This document shows, one piece after another, positions 56,661 through 64,000 of a stretch of 64,000 nucleotides of DNA. The translations under genes were made by a program, and so were the position numbers. The DNA lies in contig OX335645.2 of the NCBI GenBank assembly GCA_946894095.1, forward strand, positions 18,437,001 to 18,501,000, written 5' to 3'. Below the pieces are notes generated by a model. The model was not told the origin of the DNA. It ran no database searches and saw only the letters and a program-made list of their open reading frames with translations. The first letter of the stretch is position 1. Every line of letters begins with the position of its first letter. This stretch comes from Incurvaria masculella (Eukaryota; Arthropoda; Insecta; Lepidoptera; Incurvariidae).

Positions 56661-57939
56661 CTTTACGGGGGCGATTTCGATTTGGAAAACGGTATTTAAA
56701 ATGTTGTCGCATGTATAAATATATCTGTTAGGGTTAAAGTCCAATGTCGATAAAAGTCTGCATTGTTTTACTTTCCTACAATTTTCTAGCGGTACCTATG
56801 TCAAGTGCAGAATTTCTTATTTTGGGGCAAGAATGAAAAAGTATACTATTAGTATATTAACTGATATATTTTCTAGAATTTCAAACAAAATATGAACAAG
56901 TAAAACCCTCGCACCTACACCATCGCATTCTCAAAGTCAAACATGTACACATACGCACTCATAAACTCAAACGAAAATTACTAAACTGAAAACACTACGA
57001 CTCTACAGAATCTCGCCGCAATATCTCTTCACACAACATATTATTGATTCGATATTATGTTATGCTCTGTGTTGTGTTGAGTCATTGGGTCTGTGACCAG
57101 ACAGAGGAAAACTGCACGACCCACATGTGACCCCCGGCCTGTGCCAGTGAATCCACTCTCACTTAATTCGATGACTGACAATTGCGAGTGAGTTACATAT
57201 GGATTAGAATAAACCTAATGAAGTTCAATGTTGTTCACTACATGGTCAAAGAGGAAACCTTTGAGGATAACTCGCGAAAGGACAAGTGCTGATTAGACTG
57301 TTAGGTATTAATATATTGTGTGCTTACATTGTCATGCAATAACGACGGACGGGAAAGGCAGATATTTCATATGCACGTTCATATTGTTTGGAGTTTAATA
57401 GTTTAGTAATGTTGATGTAATTCGGTCTTAGCACATAGCATGGCTTGATGTTCATAGAAAGACAAAAAGCATTAACGTTTTAAAACCATATAAGGTATCA
57501 AAATCATTCCCAATCAGTGATCATAAAAGGACAGGAGTAGCAACGCAAACTCTTTTCTACGGGGGTGGCTGAGTGAGAATGTTCGCCTACTACTGATTTT
57601 ATTTAGTTCCAACTTCACAGGATGCTATTTAGTTCCCCGTCCCGAATTTGTAACGCTGGAGTTCACAATCTCTGGTAACAATTATAATTTGTGGTTATTA
57701 TAGAACTATCTTCTTACTTCTTTAGTCGAATTGTGCAATCCAACTTGTGGCTATGCTGCCGCGATACGAATGAATTTCAATCGCTTCTTTCATCATTCCA
57801 TGCTCACTGTTCCCAACACACAATAATAAATAAGCATACGCCTTGCTCAATAACCAAACGTGTGCCACTCTAACATATTTGAAAACCATTTCAGATTTTT
57901 TTCGACAAAGTGTTAGAAAGAAAAACTAACACATATAAT
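56661..57939. other. Unique AT-rich sequence
   Basis: No gene was recognised. CACTCTCACTTAATTCG and GCGAGTGAGTTACAT near 57160-57200 are unremarkable. A possible degraded SINE head lies at about 57560-57620 (GGGGGTGGCTGAGTGAGAATG) but lacks a box B. Confidence 0.4.
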
Positions 57940-58078
57940 TATCTATGTGTGAGTTCGTAGAGGATTCCATCCAGATCAATGTAGTAGTGCTGATCCTGAA
58001 AGAGTGGTTTTTTCGGGGAATCCCGTATGTCGGGCGATAGGTGGGATCAGCCATCCCTGTCTAGCTCCATAAAAAAAC
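57940..58078 (+). repeat. SINE tail half
   Basis: GATTCCATCCAGATCAATGTAG, TTTCGGGGAATCCCGTATGTC, AGCCATCCCTGTCTAGC and a tail TCCATAAAAAAA are in SINE order. Confidence 0.6.
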
Positions 58079-58169
58079 CTAACAGCAATCTTTTATTCAC
58101 TTATATATTTAGTTATAGTTATAGTTAACTGAACACCCAGCAATATGTAGCGATGGAGACAGCAGTGCC

Positions 58170-58400
58170 GGAGCACGGTGGCGCGCAGGCGCAGCGCAGT
58201 AGTCACACAGCCACGAACTTGAAGTCCCTCGCAACACTCCGATAAGTTCGCTATCGGCGGCAATGTCAATAAACTTTCTCGAGCGAGATAGCGCACCGTA
58301 ATCGGTTATTATTGGCTGCTCGGCGGCGGCGCTATCTCGCGGCAATTAGACTCACCGACTCCACAGACAGCTATCTCGAGTCAATAGTAACTGATTTGTG
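58170..58400. promoter_or_regulatory. GC island with two GAGATAGCG copies in opposite orientation
   Basis: GCGAGATAGCGC (core 58285-58293) and GCGCTATCTCGCGG (core 58330-58338) lie 45 bp apart in opposite orientation, making a spaced palindrome. TTCGCTATCGGCGGC precedes and CAGCTATCTCGAG follows. No transposon ends are visible. A candidate protein-binding module. Confidence 0.4.
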
Positions 58401-58746
58401 TAAAAACAGCCGTCGCTTGCATGCAATCTGCCAAATTGAGAAGACCCGTTCACTGATTGCTCGTAGAGTGTGTGTGGAGAGAACCGGCATAGGATTGATT
58501 AACAAATTACAATTTTTTTATGTTGACAACACTGCCACGTCCTTATATTGTGACAGTGATAGTGACAATGGCTTTTTACAGGTCCATGGTGGAATGTTTT
58601 GACGATTTTTTTTGTTGGCAAAAAAAAGTAATATAATATATGATTTGCCTTGTGTAACTGTCTAAGGTCGAGATTCTAATCAAGTCTTCCGACTGTCAAT
58701 GTTGACGTAATTTATGGAAGTATGTAAAATTTTACAGTCGAAAGAC
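58401..58746. other. Unique sequence
   Basis: Nothing was recognised. The 96-codon frame at 58312-58602 overlaps the GC island and has no motif. Confidence 0.4.
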
Positions 58747-59288
58747 TTAAGGTGGCCCATCCCGCTCAACTCCCCATACAAACGGGGAAAGAAGATCACG
58801 CCCATATTTCTTGTCAGAGATCCCAAATTTTGCTCAAAATAGCTTTATTTGATCGAACTAGATGTCTGATGACCGTTGGCATTGTAAAATTGTGTTTGGT
58901 TTCTAAGTTATAAGGTCCGAAAGTTCGAATTTTTCGCGCGTTTTATACAATAACTTTGGAGGTGGATGATAAAGTAAGAACATCTTAAAAAGATTAGTCA
59001 TGAGACATAGCTTATTTAATCAAGATTTATAATCTATTTGGTTTTTGTTTCATTTTTGACTACAGCGGTCGTGGTTTACTTTTAGCTATAAGTCGTTTTG
59101 TAATTAAAATTTTCGTAAATCTTACCAAATCATACACTATGCACATTGACTTTTTTGTGGACATGTTGCATCTTCCTCATCACGGAGCCTGTCTTTTTCT
59201 TTGAAACAGAGAAGGTCCCAGAGCGTAACATCACGGTTTTGTACCGTGCCCGCGAATGAGTTAGTCCGGCCGGATTGGGCCACCTTAA
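58747..59288 (+). mobile_element. TTAA miniature element, family T2 copy 2
   Basis: The 542 bp copy has TTAA at 58747-58750 and 59285-59288 and the terminal inverted repeats of copy 1. It differs from copy 1 by scattered substitutions, loss of TTACGCAA near 58966 and a short insertion near 59022. Non-coding. Confidence 0.85.
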
Positions 59289-59735
59289 GAATCGTCTCGA
59301 GACACAAGAACTGTCTTAATCTCACCATAAGAGTTTACGCCTTTTTGACAAGATTTTGAACAAATATTACAAGAAAACAACACGACACAACACTTTCCCA
59401 CTTGTTAGTGTAGGTTCAATGACTAATTTACTTTCTGTTATGTCATTGGGTGTGTTAGATCTAGTTTAGACATTATTTTACATATTTCTTATGCATTACA
59501 AATAACTTATTACGAAGTTTTTTTAAATTATCTAACCTCCAGATATTTTTAAAATTTCGAACAGATTTTCTGGTTTCTTATTTAATTTTTTTACCTGCAG
59601 TGAATTGGTAAAAATATCTTTAATTTTTGACGGCGACTTGGTTTAATTTTAATAAAAAAAATGTAAATGAAATTATTTATATACCAAAGGAATTATGGAG
59701 ACAATTAACTTGCTTGTCCCTCTAAGTCCCATTGA
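59289..59735. other. Unique AT-rich sequence
   Basis: Nothing recognised. Confidence 0.45.
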
Positions 59736-60036
59736 TTTTTAGGGTTCCGTACCCAAAGGTTGAAAACGGAACCCTATTACTGAGCCTCCGCTGTCCGTCC
59801 GTCCGTCCGTCCGTCTGTCACAGGGCTGTATCTCAGTAACCGTAACAGATAGATATATGAAAATTTCACAGAGTGTGTATTTATTTTGCCGCTATAACAA
59901 CAAAGAGGTAAAATTTAAAAATAATTAAAATTAAAGGGGGCTCCCATACAAACAACCTGATTTTTTTGTGTTTAATCTTTTAAGATGGTACGGAACCCTT
60001 CGTGTGCGAGTCCGACTCGCACTTGGCTGGTTTTTT
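59736..60036 (+). repeat. Family A element, complete
   Basis: The best copy: AGGGTTCCGTACCC start with a 5' hairpin, four CCGT units, CAGGGCTGTATCTCAGTAAC, TTTTGCCGCTATAACAAC, the GTGCGAGTCCGACTCGCAC hairpin and TTGGCTGG with a T-run end. Non-coding. Confidence 0.85.
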
Positions 60037-61218
60037 ACCATATTTTTTCTCAGTTGACCACATTATCTATATACATGCTTACATTTATTTTGTCTCACTT
60101 CTGTATATAAAATGCATATGTATGATTTATGTAATTTCCCATCAATAAAGCCACAACTCTGTATTATTGTACCTACCCTTGTGTCATTATGTAAAAAAGG
60201 GTAAACTGGCGGAAAATGCCTTAGGCATTAAGCGCTACCATTGTGTACGATCGTTTTATGATTATGATTTTGATTTGATAGTAACTCGTATTATTTTGCT
60301 AAAAATATTTTATTCAATAATTTGCTTAAGTGGTCCAAAGCAATACTGGATCATAATTTAGTTTACATTAAAGAAAATTGCTCACCTTAATCGCAAAGTT
60401 GATACTTATATCATTTTTGGGATTATTCTGTACATCATGTTAATAATGAAAATGCGAATCCTGACGCCGACACAACCGACTGCTTGACTAACTAACCGAG
60501 CCGAGAACACTGATATGATGCTGACACAATCCTACATATCGGTGCCTATAAATAAAATAAGCGTCATTGTTCACGGTCAATTTGCCTTGCACGCTGGAAA
60601 TAAAGCTATGTTAATAAACTGTTTTGACATTGCTTTACTCAGAAGATTGGGCCAGGGAAATCTTATTTATGTAAGGTAGAGCGGATTTGAACAACTATAT
60701 GTTGACAATATGTAATATATCAGATCGAATAAGAATGGAGATGTGCAACCTAGCGCGCCTACTTAGAGACTTGCTATCGCATTAGAGGGTGTGTGCATCC
60801 ATGTAGATGGCGCCACAGTCGTTCGTCGCTATTTCTGCTATAACTCCCCAAAATTAGGAAGGTACTAACTATATATACGCAAGCACAGTACGCAGTTATG
60901 AATTTATTCCCTTGCAACCTTTGTAAAAAAAAACGGCACAATCACATTTGTGATTTAATTATAAGACTTTGAACTGACTAGGCATACGCATTTCGGGAGA
61001 AAATGCACGCGCAGCAGCGATGTTTGGACTGTGTTCCACACCACTTGCGGTCAGCTTCCTATGCCCATTATATGGACACATTTTTTTCATGGCTGCGAGG
61101 CGGGTGACGCCCACATGACACTTCTCCATTATTTTCTCCTCTATGATTGATACATAATAATAACTCAGGGTGATGACGTGAAGAATTTATGAAGTGATGT
61201 GCATCGGGGAGTTATTAG
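60037..61218. other. Unique sequence with an LTR-like block
   Basis: At 60430-60645 a block contains TATAAATA (60547-60554) followed about 50 bp on by AATAAAG and ends TTTACTCA, resembling the promoter and polyadenylation layout of a solo LTR. No flanking target duplication was found, so this is weak. The rest is unremarkable. Confidence 0.3.
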
Positions 61219-61462
61219 AGCCCCGTACCTACAGAAGGTGCCAACGGATCCCTATCACATAATCTCCGCTATCTGTCCGTCCGTCTTGTCTGTCACAGGG
61301 CTGTATCTCATAGGTAGGCAGCTGAAGTTTTCACAAAGTATGTATTTATTTTGCCGCTATTACAAAGAATAGGTAAAATAAAAAATAAAAAAGGTGATAA
61401 ATCTTGTACCATGGTACGAAACCTTTCGTGTGAGAGTCCGACTCGCACCTGGCCGGTTTTTT
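61219..61462 (+). repeat. Family A element, diverged
   Basis: A degraded start CCCCGTACC, GTCCGTCCGTC, CAGGGCTGTATCTCATAGG, and a terminal GAGAGTCCGACTCGCACC with GGCCGGTTTTTT are in family order. It is shorter than the complete copies. Confidence 0.75.
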
Positions 61463-62239
61463 AGTTATAACACAATGTTTTGTACGGCTTGATATGATGC
61501 TTGCGCAACTTCAAACCCACTTCTATTTAACTTATCTGCTATCCGGGCGAGGATAGTGTACAGAGTGAGTAAAGGCTAGCGGCGAGTTGCGAGTGGCTTG
61601 CGGCGAGTGGCTACGGAGATTAGATACGTCTGCGTGTCGGCGACAACACAGCAGCTAGACGTATCGTTTCGGAAGCCAACGAACTGTGGCAGCCCCTGCC
61701 CTTGACCTCGGCTGTTGTTCAGCCCGATTTAATTCCAAACGTTCCTACTTAGCAAGATGATATTTCTTATATCTTTGTTTTCGTCGATCTTTGCACTTGT
61801 TGGGAAACTAAATAAATGTAATGTACAAACGTAAACAATAATTTCCCGATGCGCGATTCCCTTTATTGTGTGAATGCCTTTTACTGAGAAACTGGTTCCT
61901 GGAATGGCAGTATCTAACTACCCGTGTAATGGTTTTGTTTTATTTTAAACAAAACGTGTACCTAGTTACACCTAGTAACGAATAATTATAATTTATATTT
62001 GTCTAACTTTATCGTATTTTTCCTCAACTATGGAAATTATAATGCATGCATGTGCCCGGAAATAGCTAAAATCCTAACTAGGCAACTCTCTCCCCTCCTC
62101 CCAATTCAATAAAAAAGATCATCTCCTCAAGTCTTTCAGGTGCTTTCCGGAAAGGTGCTTTCTACTGAAAACAATAATGCTGGGTAGTTCTTTCCAATTC
62201 ACTTCAAAATACTCGTATTATAGTCCCATTGAATTTCTT
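61463..62239. other. Unique sequence
   Basis: A patch at 61560-61620 has three near-repeats of GGCGAGT within a GC-richer context. No gene was recognised. Confidence 0.4.
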
Positions 62240-62478
62240 CCAGTGCGCGTCGCAGGAAGGAATTTGTAAATCGTGGCTCAGATTTCACGTAAAACTTTAG
62301 GTCCCCTTTCCTTTCCCCCTTTAGGTGATCTCGCCATCGCCACTGGTACCATCGCATTAAATGAACGACAACAAAATTCGTCCATATTATCTAATCAGTT
62401 TAATGTAGACGTGGAATTGTCGAAAGGTTGTTTTGGCTAGTGTCATGGTATTACCCATTCATGATTTGTTACATAAAA
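62240..62478 (+). repeat. SINE body
   Basis: TGGCTCAGATTTCACGTAAAA, GGTCCCCTTTCC, GGTACCATCGCATTAAATGA, and a tail CCCATTCATGATTTGTTACA are in family order. The head is absent. Confidence 0.65.
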
Positions 62479-62897
62479 CAAAGGGCAATGAGAGACATAT
62501 GCTCATGCAGACATTTTGACGTAACCATCCCTATTCCGACCCCAACGCGGCATAGGTTTTGGCCGTTGCACAACGACCGGCAGTTTGGGATGTACATTCG
62601 TTTCGGACCGCGCGGCGAAAATGAGATTTATTCCGTCGCCTCGGCGGGCAATTGTCGAAATTTACATAGCGCACCATCCCCCTAACTGCCGTTTTCGAAA
62701 ATGGCGCATTCGCCGCTCAAGTGCGTCTTATTTTTTTTTTGTTTTAAAACGGCACAAATTGCGCGGACATTAGCGGCCAGACGGTATTAACATTTTTATG
62801 GGCTCTATTTCGCGAAATTGTGAACGAAACGGATTGCAGTTGCTTCGAGTCGGAAATATACTTTGTGCTTGTACTGTGCGCACGATAAATGAAGTAA
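62479..62897. other. Mixed-composition unique sequence
   Basis: GC-moderate from 62530 to 62730 with CCGCGCGGCG and GAAAATGGCGCATTCGCC. Frames at 62428-62685 and 62585-62773 have no motif. Confidence 0.4.
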
Positions 62898-63295
62898 TAG
62901 TCTGGACTTCAACCATATGTGCATACTTTACGCGGGTATTGCGTTTACCAATTTCGTCATCGGCTCTGCAGGCCTATTATTGGCATTCGGTATTTAGGAA
63001 TCCTGAGTCTATGCAACCGCTTTTATGGCAATTTTTTCGACGGAAAAGCTTGATTAATTAAAAAAACTTTACTCCGGAATATTTTAGTCGAGAAAATCGC
63101 TTTGAAAACCGCTTTTATAGCGCTTATTACCGCTTGTATAACTTAGGATTCCTGATTCCTGATAACGGAATGCCAGGAATAGGCCTACTGTACACATAAT
63201 TTGGAATTGTTCTACAGTTCCTCCTTTCGTAATCAATTCTTTCTACTAACACAGTGTTTAAGATTATACATATTATAATCATTCCTTTACTAAAA
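62898..63295 (+). repeat. Family R copy split by a miniature element
   Basis: The left part to about 62968 has CTGGACTTCAACC, TTACGCGGGTATTGCG and CCAATTTCGTC. The right part from 63188 has ACACATAATTTGGAATTG, GTTCCTCC and CTAACACAGTGTTTAAGATT. The 219 bp between is a separate element. Confidence 0.65.
62969..63187. mobile_element. 219 bp miniature element inside family R
   Basis: Terminal inverted repeats of about 40 bp are CAGGCCTATTATTGGCATTC on the left and, reversed on the right, TAGGCCTATTCCTGGCATTC, each running on into GGAATCCT-type sequence. A possible 3 bp target duplication CTG lies at 62966-62968 and 63188-63190. Non-coding. Confidence 0.65.
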
Positions 63296-64000
63296 AAGTG
63301 CTGGGAGTTATAAACAATGATTTCTTTGCAGGCGGTTTTGACTCCCATCGCCGGAATAGAATTTTATTAATTGCAAATATGTATTTGTCTAATTTCCAAA
63401 AATCGTAAGATTCAGTTGGAGAAAGATCTGTAGAGTATGGTGGGTGACGAAGAGTTTCCATTCGTAGCTCCTCTGATTTGACGACGTTGTTCTGAAAGAT
63501 AAATACGCTGTATGAATTGACCAGTCTTGGTTGGCAAGAAATAAGTATCTGCGGTTATTATCTGGCATCCGACCGTAAGAAGCTGTAGTGAAAACAATAA
63601 CACTTGTGTAAATACACTCACCAGTATCTTTGGGTGGCTCTCAATGGTTAAATCGTTGTGATGAACGCGTCCGGCTATTGTATAGGATTCAGTTTTCATA
63701 ATAAGTGACCTTACGATCCAGAATGTCATCATTAGTAACGTACGCAGCACTCGACGCGTGTTTGTTGACGTGCTTCACTCAGTTCATGCGGTACCCACTG
63801 TTCTAGTTTTTTCGCTCTCCCTATTTAACCCAAATCAATTAAGATTTTTTTGTCGCTGCCACCGGAGGCTGCCGTTAACTCTGACATGCGATGGATGCTC
63901 TTTCACTATCTTTTTCAATTCTTGATTATCGACTTACGTCTCAGGGCTTTTACGGAACTCGGCTTTTTAAATCAATATTTCCAGAACAGAAAAATGTTGG
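63296..64000. other. Unique sequence to window end
   Basis: No gene or repeat was recognised. A 112-codon minus frame (63412-63750) has no recognisable motif and is not called. Confidence 0.4.

Overview
This 64 kb window looks like gene-poor genomic DNA from a moth or butterfly (Lepidoptera). It is AT-rich with sharp GC-rich islands and is crowded with short interspersed elements. The assignment rests on repeat types: non-autonomous Helitrons with a (GGAT)n microsatellite and a hairpin just before a CTAG end, tRNA-headed SINEs, an interspersed family with GGGTTCCGTACC and GTGCGAGTCCGACTCGCAC ends, and several miniature elements flanked by TTAA. No host protein-coding gene could be supported. 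Nearly all open frames are short, lack family motifs, or arise from repeats. The only protein-coding signatures are decayed transposon proteins: gag, protease and integrase of one Ty3/gypsy-type LTR retrotransposon, and a mariner-type transposase relic.

Layout. 1-3.46 kb is a repeat cluster: SINE pieces, three family A copies and two Helitrons in head-to-tail tandem. 3.5-10.7 kb is mostly unique AT-rich sequence with a (GGCGGGC)n array of about 57 copies at 7.5-7.9 kb. 10.7-11.3 kb is another Helitron-like element carrying a nested insertion. 11.3-25.1 kb is mostly unique sequence with GC islands, a TAA-flanked miniature element, the mariner relic (about 22 kb) and a diverged local duplication (23.2-24.8 kb). 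27.19-32.28 kb is an LTR retrotransposon on the minus strand. Its two LTRs are identical by eye, it is flanked by AGTTC, and it sits inside the tail of a SINE. Its interior lacks reverse transcriptase and RNase H and has several disabling changes. 33-48 kb alternates SINEs, TTAA elements and GC islands. 50.2-51.1 kb is a third Helitron copy. 51.7-54.3 kb has an 88 bp near-perfect palindrome, an inverted pair of an unnamed family (R), and a TTAA element with long terminal inverted repeats. 54-64 kb holds more GC islands, TTAA, A, R and SINE copies.

Two things stand out. First, nested insertions keep readable target sites, giving a relative chronology: SINEs and family R are older hosts; a TAA element, a 3'-tail retroinsertion, a 219 bp miniature element and the LTR element came later. 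Second, the GC islands repeatedly carry the word GAGATAGCG (six exact copies by eye, all in or beside GC-rich blocks). Together with GATA-type sites, this makes them candidate cis-regulatory modules, so the window may be an intron or the regulatory neighbourhood of a developmental gene. That last step is inference.

Limits: all boundaries, identities and counts were read by eye without alignment software. Repeat family names are deliberately generic where the published name could not be recognised.
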